The position numbers were made by a program, and so were the translations under genes. From Rhizoclosmatium globosum (taxonomy: Eukaryota; Chytridiomycota; Chytridiomycetes; Chytridiales; Chytriomycetaceae), in contig MCGO01000216.1 of assembly GCA_002104985.1 (NCBI GenBank), positions 1-63,052 of the forward strand: a DNA stretch of 63,052 bases, written 5' to 3'. Below the pieces are notes generated by a model. That model saw only the letters and a program-made list of their open reading frames with translations. It did no database searches and was not told the origin of the DNA. Shown here piece by piece: positions 11,855 through 21,346 of this stretch; position 1 is the stretch's first letter, and every line of letters begins with the position of its first letter.

Positions 11855-12657
11855 GTGAAGATCCTCGACAAAAAAAAGTGTTGCTCTAATTTGGCGGAAC
11901 GGAAAGAAGCTTTGGGCTGCTGCATGGACAAGAATTCCACCATCACATATGGCAGTCACTTCTCCAGCCCACTCAGTTGCTTCCTTTTCAATTGTTTTTG
12001 GAATTTATTTCAATTCTTTCTTTCAGGGTTTGTTGATTTTACAAGCCACGAGGAAAGGAACCCCTCAGATTCCAGGTTGTTATGATGGGCCGCCCAAAAA
12101 ACAAAACTCCCTGTATCAAAACCAAAAGGAATCAAGTTGATCGAAACCTAGGCAGCAATGGGATAGATACGCTAAGTTTGGAGGCAGTGACATATTGGTC
12201 ACGTTTCAAGGACCAGAACCACAAACTTATCATTCATTTGAACAACAGTTCTTTCAAGTAAGAGTCCGAATTCTTGACTATTAACCGTGATACTAAAAGG
12301 GATTTAATCAGAAGTCTAATCTACATTCTCTCACTACAATAACTACTTATGAATGGCTGATGAACTATGTGCACTTGCTGAGTTACCAACCAAGCACAAC
12401 TCTCCCCGAAACTTGGTCAAGTTTTCAAGCTTATAGATATGATCATTATGGACTTGTTGTTTGTGCGCTGTTTGGCATTAGAGTTTGTGATGAGCCTGGT
12501 AATAATTGACAAGCCCATTTCAAGTTGGACTACTGTACTAACCCGCTGCACAGGATTCTTACCTCACCAGCTTGCAGACTTGGTTACGATATCAACAAGT
12601 TTGAGAAGAAACGGGGATTGGGATTTACTAAAACATTGTATCCTATCGAATGTTTGA
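11855..12657 (+). CDS. Probable multi-exon gene of unknown function
   Basis: No long ORF exists, but consecutive open segments join through good splice sites. Exon 12152-12257 (GGSDILVTFQGPEPQTYHSF) joins in phase 0 across a GTAAGA...CAG intron (12258-12311) to exon 12312-12498 (TTITTYEWLMNYVHLLSYQP, then CALFGIRVCDEPG). The next intron, 12499-12553, carries a perfect TACTAAC branch site. The last exon runs to a stop at 12657, although another frame there looks more protein-like (SPACRLGYDINKF), so a one-base slip is possible. Upstream, a segment ending at 12075 joins through an intron 12076-12151. The true start is not identified, nor is any family. Confidence 0.42.
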
Positions 12658-12836
12658 TTGGATCAAAATGTGAACGAAGTTAAACCTTGCAGTGCAGGCT
12701 ATAGGATAATGAAGATATGTTGGAGTAACTACGACGCATTCAACCATTTACTGCTTTCAAGCCGTTATGTTTTAGTGAAAGATGGGATAACATCACCCGT
12801 GTTTATTGTATCAACTAATAACACAAAGTAAACTTA

Positions 12837-14297
12837 TTAAGCAATAATCTCATCAACCATAAAGATACCCTCCTTCTCCAAAGCCTCCAGGATAGGGTTG
12901 TTGATTTCGGCATCCATAGGCGCAATAACACCACGTCTCTTCAAAACACCATCCAAAATGAGTTGAGTAGCAATACCACATGGAACACCGACAGTAGTAG
13001 CCATAGCCGAGTCTCCGTTGGGGACACCGAACCAAAGTCCAGTTGAAGTCCGAATCTCCTTCTTTCCGTTAGGGTACTCCACCCCGAATCTGTGCTGCAG
13101 CATGACCATGTCACGTTCACCTGGTGCGTACATCATCTTGTCTTCAAGGGTAGCACAGAGAGTGTCGAGCATAGTTCCACGGAGGTGCACGTTGGTTTCT
13201 GAGAACATTCCGAGCCACTTCATACCAAAGATGATACGTTCGCCGTCATCACCAGAAAGGTTTGCAGTTTTTCTGACAGCAGCTTCGAGGGCGTCGACAG
13301 AGGTGAAGTTGACACCGACGGCCTGGGAGAGGAGGGCGCGCCATTGGATAGGGGCGGCAGTTGAAGCCAAGTGAGGGACTTCCTTGTCGTCCAAGAATCC
13401 AAGCTTCACGAGAGCGTTAATGAATTTAGGGAAACCTGCGTATCGGAGGGTTCCACGGATGACAGTCTTGGCTTCTGGGATGTGGTAGCGTTCGTTGTAA
13501 GGAGTAGAGTCACGGTTAGGGTATCCCTCGAAGGCAAAGGCTGGGTAGATTGGAATTGGTTTGGCACTGTTCATGAGTTCTGGGCCTGGAATGTCGAGGA
13601 TCTTTCCGTCCTGGACACACTTGGCGTTGTTTCTAAGGGCAAGGAGGACACCGCGAGACGACCAGGAGAACTTGTAACCAAGAGGGTTGTTTGAGCACTC
13701 TGGGGCAGGAAGACCGCCACAGTAGGAGGTGAAAGAGGTGATCTTTCCGCCGAGTGCGTGGACTTCGTCGATTGTCTTGATTGCGTACAAGTGGTCGATT
13801 CCAGGATCCACACCAATCTCGTTCATGACAGTAATGCCAGCGTCCTTTGCGGCCTGGTCGTACTCCATCATTGCGGGCGAGATGTACGAGGTAGTCACGA
13901 CGTGCTTTCGGTGTTTGACGGCCGCTTTGATGACACGCGCGTGGTGCGTGTATGGAATCAAACTTGGGTTGGATGGAGGGTGGTTGGTTGGTTGGTTGGT
14001 TGGTTGTTTGGAAGTTAAGCTCACCTAATGACAACATCGTGTTTCGCAACGGCAGCTTCGAGGGCGGCATCATCGTTGACATCAAGGGCAATTGCTGATG
14101 CGTTTGGGCGGCCCGCAATCAGGTTGGTGACATTGGCGACTCGACGGGCAGCTGATTTACCACAGAGATAAGAGAAGATAAGAACCGGAACACTCAAGGG
14201 CCTTACCAACTGTGATCTTGTTCTCAGGACGCTTAAGAAGGTAGCTGAGACACGGGTCGGCAACAAAGCCTGAACCAAGAAGGAGAATTGAGGGCAT
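12837..14297 (-). CDS. LYS9: Saccharopine reductase (saccharopine dehydrogenase, glutamate-forming)
   Basis: Forms saccharopine from aminoadipate semialdehyde and glutamate with NADPH, the penultimate step of the fungal alpha-aminoadipate lysine pathway. Exons on the minus strand are 14297-14207, 14151-14025 and 13962-12837, coding for 447 aa, the usual length. The N-terminus carries the Rossmann motif LLGSGFVADPCLSYL. The conserved run SLIPYTHHARVIK is restored across the second junction, followed by VTTSYISPAM and NEIGVDPGIDHLYAI, all typical of the family. The second intron contains a TTGG microsatellite. The frame is clean throughout. Confidence 0.95.
13979..14006. repeat. TTGG tetranucleotide microsatellite
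   Basis: About seven tandem copies of a GGTT/TTGG unit lie inside the second intron of LYS9, between donor and acceptor, so the coding frame is unaffected. Confidence 0.8.
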
Positions 14298-14580
14298 TGG
14301 TTGGTGGTGGTGGTTGTTTGAGATGCTTTTCGAAAACGAGCGGGACAAATGCAAACATCACTTCCGGTTGTTCCTTCCGGATCTCCACTTGCCACCTTGG
14401 TATTCGCAAATCTTATTTTTTGTCATTGTCCAACTATTCAATCTTTGTTCCTGAAGCTCTTTCTCTGCTGAAGACTGAGAGACATCGAGCGAAATGGCAC
14501 AACACGTTATACACCCTTTGTTAGCAACTCAAGAAACGCTCTTCATTCATTCGTTCAAAATATGCACAATTTCAAGCGAA

Positions 14581-15291
14581 TCACTCCTCAATCAAACCAG
14601 AACGAACCTTCCAAGCTGGAATAACAACAACCAACACCGCCGAACTATACACATATTCAACTGACGCCTCATTCCCATAATACATATACTCATGCAGATT
14701 GATATTCTTTGCCTCTCCAAACCAAACTACATTATCTCCACTTTGCTTCACCTGCACACCTCCAAGTGTATTTGTCAAAAAATCGAGTTTGGCCTCGTAT
14801 TGGTTCGAGTTACCACCATGTACGAATTTGTTTCCAACAAAGTATACCGGTCCTTCATTGTTACTGAATCCTCCGTACACGGGTTTAAGGAATACTTGTA
14901 GATCACACGCGACAGCTGATTGGAATAGCTGCATGTCGGTTCCCTTTAACATGTGCAAGATTGGGTGACGGAGTGATGGGTCTGGATTAGCTGGGATTTG
15001 GTACGCATGTTCACAGTGGAACAAGAAGATGGCGCCGTTTTCAAAGAATTTCGGGTTCGCGATGGACGCCTTCAAGTGGGAGTAAAACAAATTGTCTTGC
15101 GGTGTCAAGTCGGTGAACAGGAACTGCGTTGGAGCTGTTTTGAACAGATTATACGTCAATGTAATGCGATGGCCGGACTGGACAGGAGAAATTTCATGAG
15201 GACAGTCCGAAAGACTCTTGCGCCGCTTGGAACGTAAACAACAATCAATTTTCGTCCATCTTCTTTGGAGAGCGCAATGGCTTGCTTCCAT
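14581..15291 (-). pseudogene. C-terminal half of a 2OG-Fe(II) dioxygenase, joined to a TIR gene
   Basis: From about 15220 down to the stop at 14581 this frame matches the C-terminal half of fungal prolyl-hydroxylase-like 2OG-Fe(II) dioxygenases. SDCPHEISPVQSGHRITLTY carries the distal iron-binding His and the 2OG-binding Arg, followed by HMLKGTDMQLFQ and YGNEASVEYVYSSAV near the end. The N-terminal half, where the first iron ligands should lie, is absent; the upstream sequence in the other frame is a TIR-like domain. A one-base slip near 15201-15226 would make both one ORF. It is therefore a truncated dioxygenase, either fused to the upstream gene or a remnant. Catalysis is unlikely without the missing half. 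Confidence 0.55.
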
Positions 15292-16258
15292 GATTCCATA
15301 AACTCGTCTTTTACCCCTGCATTCAGCCTGCGTAACATCAGAGACAAGGAGTATGCTGAAATCATAATGATGATAGCCTTTTTGGCTTTTTTCATTGCAA
15401 CCATATCATCAGGGTGCAGTGGTTTTGAGACAGTAGTTGGGAGTCCTTCTGTAGCATCAAGTTCTGTGGTAGGGATTGGTTCCAATCTGTCATCATCGAA
15501 ATCTTCACCCTCTCCGCAACATTGGTCCATGTATACGACGAGATCATAATACCCCAGCATTTCCCAAAGATCTCTAGAAACTTTTGTATCCCCAGCTTCT
15601 TGCGAATACAAAATCATGATTTCATGCTCTTCAAGGTGATTTGACAAGCACAAAGGACCGTTTGGGTTCTTTCAAGCTGTTTTAACAGGTTCTGGCTGAA
15701 AGTTTTGTCTGCGGAAGACTCGGACTTTGCTGACAGCTCTAAATAACGCTTTGTTTCAAGTAAATTCTTTGGAACAGCTTCATTGCCACGTGCATACCTT
15801 ATATATAGGAAGCTTTAGTATGATGCCCATTAAAAAACAAAACATACCATTTGGCCAAAGCATTTTGCGCCCACGAATCCCCAGCTTCAGCAGCCATCTT
15901 ATAATATAAAAACGCTTCACCAATATTCTTTTCAACTCCTTTTCCCTCTGCCAACATAGTCGCGTACTTTCTCTGTCCCTCACTGGAACCTGCATCCGCA
16001 GCCATCTTGTACCATCGTGCAGGTTATACGAAATCTCTTGACGTCGGGCAACCAAGGCGCGACCAGGATCAGAAGTGACGATATTGATAGCAGATGCGGA
16101 CTTCCTCGCATTATGGGCAAGCTGGACCACGTCATCTGCATCCAAGTGATGTTAAAACAACTATTAACGTACAAGCAGCGCGTGTCAATCACCTTCCAAG
16201 TGAAGCAAAGGCGGTGGTGGCGCAGTGGCCAGTGCGCGTCCGCCGTGGATTGCGACAT
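15156..16258 (-). CDS. Sel1-repeat protein with TIR-like domain, frame-broken
   Basis: The ATG at 16258 opens MSQSTADAHWPL; an intron then probably ends before LAHNARKSASAINIV. Sel1 repeats follow (KYATMLAEGKGVEKNIGEAF, YYKMAAEAGDSWAQNALAKW), interrupted by a clear GTATGT...AAG intron, then ARGNEAVPKNLLETKRYLEL. The last part looks like a TIR domain: IMILYSQE, DLVVYMDQ, KKAKKAIIIMISAYS and DGRKLIVVYV. Sel1-TIR combinations are known in chytrids. One-base frame slips occur near 16011-16030 and 15655-15670, and a third near 15201-15226 leads into the dioxygenase half. Whether the TIR is an active NAD hydrolase cannot be judged, because a catalytic Glu was not confidently placed. Confidence 0.6.
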
Positions 16259-16628
16259 TTTGATCGTGTGAAATTGAAGGAGCGCCGCGTGTCAAGTCGA
16301 GGCCACGTGCGCACGTTGAAAGAAAGAAGGATTCGGAGTTGGTTTGGTCGAGTTGCCTCTGAAACATGGCCGCGAGTGTGGCGTCTCGAGGCACTTCAAT
16401 CGACGAAATGATGGCGATTTGGTGCCTGGAATGTGCTTTGGATGGGTGCTTGCACTGCCGGATCGTGGTATTGTTGTCAGACTGTTTTTGAGTGTTTTGA
16501 GTGTGTTCCAACGTGCCCAATTAACGAATGATAAAACACTGCCCCGAACTTAACCATCAGAATTAATAATTTAAACATTCTCTTGCAATGCTGGCATATT
16601 GAGATTACTAAGATTTATTCAACTCGAT
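16259..16628. other. Upstream region of the Sel1-TIR gene
   Basis: G/C-richer sequence between the Sel1-TIR start codon and the CAB4 stop codon. It should contain the Sel1-TIR promoter and the CAB4 3' end. No specific motif is recognised. Confidence 0.4.
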
Positions 16629-17701
16629 TCATTTTGGAGCTTTCTCAGCTTGTTCACTCAGATACCACCTCAGATAAGATGAACTAATCTTGTCTGCAAA
16701 GTTTTCTGAACCCTTTCCTTCCAACTCAGGATTCGCGACAACTCCAATCAGATAGATGTCTAGTTCACATAGCCCATTCTCCTTCCGAAGCTTATTGACT
16801 GCCAAACAGCCTTGCTCAGTTTCGCCACTAGCAACAATAACTTGCATATCAGGTTCGTTTCGCGTTGGTCCAAAGTCATCAAGAATTCCTTCAATACGAT
16901 ATTGGAGGTTCGGCTTCAGGGATAAGGAACGAAATTAGTGTCTGAAACAAAGTCGAATATCACGCCCGATTCCATTCTCGCAACTCCAGGGCCAGATGGA
17001 TTTGCAAATATCACTCCTCGCTCAAAGTAAGTCCGCAACAACACCCACCTTGAAAAGCCTCAAAAACTCTTCTACCGCTTTAATACGAGCATCTAAGGAC
17101 TCCATAAACTCGTGATTTGCTTTCTTGAGTAGCCGTTGAGGGGTATTGGCAAAGTCTACATAAATAGGACGAATCAATGCTCCACAACCAACCAACTCTT
17201 TTACGCACCGTAAACTCCACAAATCAGTCTCTCTTTCGCAAGAAGTGCAGCCATAGACAATAGAATCAAATGCCCTTGATGCAAATGATCAAACGTCCCA
17301 CCAAGCACAACCGTCTTTGGATCCACCACATTCGTAACAGGAACATACTTGAACGCATGTGACGCTTCGAAGCGAGACATCGAAGGCAACGCCACTTTGA
17401 CGTACTTCAAATGCCTCAATTCCAACGGTGCTTCGTCGTCCTCGCCGATCACGTAATCAGCGCCTTCTGCGGCACGCGCTACATCACTGACTCCGCTGAC
17501 TAAGACGCGCACGTGGCGGAGTGGATCGCTGATGACATAAGCGGCGGTGTAGATTGATGAAACCATCGCGTGCATTGAGTCAAGCCCGGGTTGCTGTGGG
17601 ATGACAATCGTTACTTTGCTGACTGAAGCGTCTTGGATGCAGTGGCGGACGAGGGCTGGTGGGTTGGTGCATGAGGGGGAGACCACAATGACGACGTGCA
17701 T
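16629..17701 (-). CDS. CAB4: Pantetheine-phosphate adenylyltransferase, eukaryotic type
   Basis: Adenylates 4'-phosphopantetheine to dephospho-CoA, the fourth step of CoA synthesis. Exons are 17701-17209, 17155-17049 and 16913-16629, giving 294 aa in frame. The nucleotidyltransferase motif VVLGGTFDHLHQGHLILL is intact with its HxGH-type histidines. Later motifs include IVASGETEQGCLAVNKLR, GLCELD and the C-terminal DKISSSYLR. The N-terminal extension of about 110 residues is typical of yeast Cab4-like proteins. There is no fused dephospho-CoA kinase domain. The 135-nt last intron is longer than average. Its stop lies about 370 bp from the Sel1-TIR start, with both genes on the same strand. Confidence 0.92.
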
Positions 17702-17738
17702 TCTAACTGTTTACACAAATAAATGCGATATTACACAT

Positions 17739-18641
17739 TTATGCCTTTTGATGTTTCCGAACGTAACAGAAATTCTTCCCATTTACAGCGAAACTAGCTT
17801 GTCCTCCTTTCCGTGGCCGTTGATAAATAAACCCTGCCTCGTTCATCATTCGGTTCTGTTCCTGGATCGATAATGTCGGAGAAGGAAACGAGAGCATCAC
17901 TTTCCCGATATTCGTATGTGGTAAAATCAGAACCAAGTCCAAAAGGATTTCTCGATCATGATAGACCAACGAGAGTGACTTGACGTGTTTTGCGACAGCA
18001 AGAACGGATGAAATACTAAGAGTCGCTTTGACATTTCCCACATATTCCAATTTTAGACAGTGGAGCCGAGGACATGAGGACAACAGCGGGAGAATAATAC
18101 TATCACCCAAGCAAGTGATTTCCGATGGATTCAAGGCTTCCAACGCCAATTGCACTAGGTCAATCTCATCGGCTTTCGTGTTCTTTCGTATAGGCCCAAG
18201 GTGAATCCCTACTACGTTCTTGCCAGCACAGGAAACTCGTTTCGACCATTCACTTAACGCCAATGATCCCAGGGCACCAAACATCAAGCACAGATTCCGA
18301 GAAGACACATCGCAAAACATCTCAATCTGATCAAGAGGAAAGTCTTCAGCAATCTCGAAACGGGTTACACCGTTGAATCGTGATATCAGAGTCCCCAACG
18401 CTGCAATAGCTTTCTTGTGTTGCAGTAATATCGGTATAGTACGTTTAGAAAGCTTCATATCTGGCCAAGAGTAGATGCCGCTGGTGCTGTTGAGCAGTTT
18501 CCCAGCTTTGACAATGATATCGACGTACTCAGTGAGTACAGGCATGACTCTACAGAAGCGAATCATATCATGAGTGGTAAGGTGTTTCAGGATCTCATCT
18601 AACAGTTCGACTGGAAGTGAAAGGATTGATATCACAGTCAT
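17739..18641 (-). CDS. F-box-like protein, tandem copy 1
   Basis: Single exon of 300 aa starting at MTVISILSLPVELLDEIL; the longer upstream reading is not conserved with the sister copies. The N-terminal LPVELLDEILKHLTTHD, then IRFCRVMPVL, resembles an F-box. Family-wide motifs follow: LGTLISRFNGVTRFEI and a later CLGDSIILPLLSSCPRL-type segment suggestive of irregular LRRs. An F-box would recruit Skp1-cullin ubiquitin ligase, but the match is by eye only. It lies 79 nt downstream of copy 2 on the same strand, consistent with tandem duplication. Confidence 0.6.
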   Translation of the reverse strand: MTVISILSLPVELLDEILKHLTTHDMIRFCRVMPVLTEYVDIIVKAGKLLNSTSGIYSWPDMKLSKRTIPILLQHKKAIAALGTLISRFNGVTRFEIAEDFPLDQIEMFCDVSSRNLCLMFGALGSLALSEWSKRVSCAGKNVVGIHLGPIRKNTKADEIDLVQLALEALNPSEITCLGDSIILPLLSSCPRLHCLKLEYVGNVKATLSISSVLAVAKHVKSLSLVYHDREILLDLVLILPHTNIGKVMLSFPSPTLSIQEQNRMMNEAGFIYQRPRKGGQASFAVNGKNFCYVRKHQKA

Positions 18642-18720
18642 TTTTGATGAAAGAACAGCCATAACAGTTTTAATTTGAGTCCGCAATAGGATATTTACTT
18701 CATAGTCCTCATATTCTTCT

Positions 18721-19584
18721 TTACTTCCATTTCTTGGCACTGCAACGATACCAGCCAGTTTGCTCATGTTTTGGCCACCTGTTCTCATACCCTGCCTCTT
18801 CCATCAATTTCCTCAGTTCCCAAACTTTCAAATCCCTGTCAAGACCCGGAAGCATTAACTTTTGAACATTTGTACTCGGCAGCATGCGAATCAAGTCTAA
18901 GAGCATTTTCTTGTTGAGGTGTGCCACGGAAATCTCTTTCAAAGACTTCATATTCGCAAGGATCGATGATATGCATATGGAATTACAGAAGATATTTTCC
19001 AAATGTAGGCGATAGACTCGGGTACATGAATACAACGCTGGGAGTATGATATCGTCACCAAACCAAGTGATATCCAACGGATCCAACACAACCAAAGCCT
19101 CCCGCACTCTCTCAATATCATCGACCGTAATATTGCTCAAAATATGTCCAAGATAAATCTCAACCACAGTCTTTCCAGAACGTGAGATATGCTTTGCCAA
19201 CTCGTAATACGCAGAGGAGTCCACCGGTCCAAACATCACCATAACTTTCTTGGAAGAGACATTGCACATATTCTCAATCTGGTCAAGAGGGAAGCCCATG
19301 GGAATGTCGAAACATGTTGTACCATTGAATCGAGATATCAGAGTCCCTAATGCTTCCACGGCCGCACAATGTTCAACAATGACTGGTATAGATCGCATGT
19401 AAAGTGTCATGTTTGGCCAAACGTCGTTTAGATGGTTGGACAGGAGTCTCCCGGCTGTTATGATGGTTTCGGCGTATTCATTCAGCACACGCACTGCTCG
19501 GCAAAAGCGAATTGTGTCATGTGCATTTAGGTACAGTATGATCTTGTCTAAGAGCTCAACTGGAAGAGAGTGGATGGAAGTCAT
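18721..19584 (-). CDS. F-box-like protein, tandem copy 2
   Basis: Single exon of 287 aa starting at MTSIHSLPVELLDKIILYL, chosen because it aligns with the start of copy 1. F-box-like N-terminus (HDTIRFCRAVRVLNEYAETI), then ALGTLISRFNGTTCFDIP and the segment WFGDDIILPALYSCTRVYRL shared with copy 1. Of the four intact members it is closest to copy 1 by eye. Spacing is 71 nt to copy 3 and 79 nt to copy 1, so each promoter must be very short or overlap the neighbour's 3' end. Confidence 0.6.
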   Translation of the reverse strand: MTSIHSLPVELLDKIILYLNAHDTIRFCRAVRVLNEYAETIITAGRLLSNHLNDVWPNMTLYMRSIPVIVEHCAAVEALGTLISRFNGTTCFDIPMGFPLDQIENMCNVSSKKVMVMFGPVDSSAYYELAKHISRSGKTVVEIYLGHILSNITVDDIERVREALVVLDPLDITWFGDDIILPALYSCTRVYRLHLENIFCNSICISSILANMKSLKEISVAHLNKKMLLDLIRMLPSTNVQKLMLPGLDRDLKVWELRKLMEEAGYENRWPKHEQTGWYRCSAKKWK

Positions 19585-19655
19585 TATTATGTGGAATAAA
19601 AACCTGGAAATCAAACTTAAAAGATATCGTTCATATTTATTCTATTATTATTGTC

Positions 19656-20525
19656 TTATGGTTTGTACCAGCGTCCAGAATGCAGAATATTTTGGGAGTT
19701 CCGAGAAACGAAGCCAACGTTCTTCATAAGTCCATCCAGCTCGTCATTGCTAACTCTGAAAGGGAACATAATCTCGACTGTTCTGATAGCACTCTTCGGC
19801 AACACTCGAATCAGCTGCAAACAAGTATCCTGGTCAGGATAATTGAGGGTGACATCAGCAAGCAGTGGTATTTGAAGTAATAAAGATTCAAAAGAAGCCG
19901 AGAGGCGAGATCCGTAAAGAAAGCACAGGTTGAGCGAACGTAATCGTGTACATAGTGTCAGACTTGTCATCAATTCATCTGCGAACCCAACATATTGTCG
20001 AGGATTCACATTAACAACAGTTTTACTGATCTTATCCAGGTCCTTAGATGACTGAGCTTCGAGCAAATTTGGTTGCCCTAGAGATAGTCGTAATATTGAT
20101 TTGTTGTGAGTTGCCAGTTGCTCCAACCAAACAGTCGCAGCCTCGTAATGAATTCTGTCGATATGCAGAAAAACATTGTTGGATAACACTGAACAGATCA
20201 TGTTTATATGGTCAGGAGTGACATTGGATATATTGACGGTGAGTTGAGTTGCCCCTCCAAATCCCGCAATGAAGGTCATAAGACGTCGAAGAACTGGAAC
20301 AGCCGTAATAATCGATGGCACTATACTTGCAGTTATTGTTGGGTTCGGCCAGATTTCAAATAACGTTGGAGCTTTGAGAAGTAGACGAGCATCATGAATG
20401 ATTGATACATAGTCATTCAACCTTGGTACAACTCGACAGAACCGCATCATATCGCAGGCATCTAAGTACTGGATAATCTCGTCAAAGATCTCTTTGGGAA
20501 GTAAGTCGAGTGTTGGAGGCTGCAT
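19656..20525 (-). CDS. F-box-like protein, tandem copy 3
   Basis: Single exon of 289 aa starting at [20 protein letters not shown]. It has the F-box-like start and [19 protein letters not shown], but the central and C-terminal parts have diverged: [15 protein letters not shown] replaces the usual LGTLISRFNG segment. It is the first gene of the cluster in transcription order and is divergent from the RidA-like gene, with only 45 bp between start codons. Confidence 0.6.
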   Translation of the reverse strand: MQPPTLDLLPKEIFDEIIQYLDACDMMRFCRVVPRLNDYVSIIHDARLLLKAPTLFEIWPNPTITASIVPSIITAVPVLRRLMTFIAGFGGATQLTVNISNVTPDHINMICSVLSNNVFLHIDRIHYEAATVWLEQLATHNKSILRLSLGQPNLLEAQSSKDLDKISKTVVNVNPRQYVGFADELMTSLTLCTRLRSLNLCFLYGSRLSASFESLLLQIPLLADVTLNYPDQDTCLQLIRVLPKSAIRTVEIMFPFRVSNDELDGLMKNVGFVSRNSQNILHSGRWYKP

Positions 20526-20570
20526 TGGTTTGGTTGTAATAATATACACCATCAAAGAAATCAACCCGAA
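20526..20570. promoter_or_regulatory. Short shared divergent promoter
   Basis: Only 45 bp separate the start codon of F-box-like copy 3 (minus) from that of the RidA-like gene (plus). It contains an A/T-rich AATATACACC stretch. Either the interval serves both directions or transcription starts within the opposite gene. Confidence 0.5.
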
Positions 20571-21259
20571 ATGTCCGAGCTTCCCAACGGAACCCCCTTC
20601 CTTCTCAAAGACCGCGCAGGAGGCCTTGCAAACTACCCACATGCCCGTAAGGCTGGTGGATTCATCTTTGTGTCTGGGATCAGCTCGAGACGGCCAGATA
20701 ACACTTGGGAGGGAGTTGCGTGCCTGCGTCGTTTGTTGTCGTTGTCTCTCTAGCAGCTAATTTGATGTCTTGTCAGGTTGAAGAGAATGCAGATGGGACT
20801 TGGACGCTGGATATTAAGGCTCAGACGAAGGCTGTCTTGCAAAAGTTCGTGTGCCAACCCTTGCAGATGTTGCATGCATACTAACAATCAGTTAACATAG
20901 TATCAGCGTCATCCTTGCGGCTGCAGGCGCTTCGCTGGAGAACGTGATTGATCTGACTGTGTTTTTGGTTGATATGAAGGATTACAAGGAGATGAACGAG
21001 GTGTATAACACCTTCTTCCCAGTTCCAGAAAATGGTACGTTATGCATTGCTAATATTGAGAGGCTGTGGAGGCAAGAGGCAGTGGAGGGAATCCAGGGGA
21101 GAAGGAAACACAGAAGTGGTGGCGTCACCCGAAGATCTCCACCTATTCATCTGTCTAACATATTCATTAGGACCATCACGTACAACTGTCGCAGTTAAGC
21201 AGCTCCCTAACCCACGCTTGTTGATTGAAATCAAATGCACTGCTGTTGCACCTCAATAA
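20571..21259 (+). CDS. RidA/YjgF family protein (2-aminomuconate deaminase-like)
   Basis: Small imine or enamine deaminase-type protein. Four exons, 20571-20714, 20777-20844, 20901-21034 and 21171-21259, give 144 aa. Family features are [44 protein letters not shown] and the terminal [20 protein letters not shown]. The conserved Arg of the RidA active site is present in GPSRTTV. Close relatives include eukaryotic 2-aminomuconate deaminase-like proteins, so tryptophan or kynurenine catabolism is one possible role, as is general reactive-imine hydrolysis. Intron 1 begins with the rare donor GTTGCG. Confidence 0.86.
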
Positions 21260-21346
21260 AGAGTTCGAAGTGACTGTCTTCAACAATACTTCAATTCTAC
21301 ATAATATTATCATGACATGTTCTGCATTCATTATTATACAAAAAAT

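Noticed and set aside
12836..14028. Several plus-strand ORFs opposite LYS9
   Set aside because: All are antisense shadows of the conserved saccharopine reductase.
14581..15291. A separate intact 2OG dioxygenase gene starting at the ATG at 15291
   Set aside because: The first 23 codons from that ATG are not family-like and overlap the TIR coding sequence; the N-terminal catalytic half is missing.
15980..16258. The open frame from 16258 read straight through as one protein
   Set aside because: After TWK the sequence is shadow-like; Sel1-compatible sequence appears in another frame after a probable intron.
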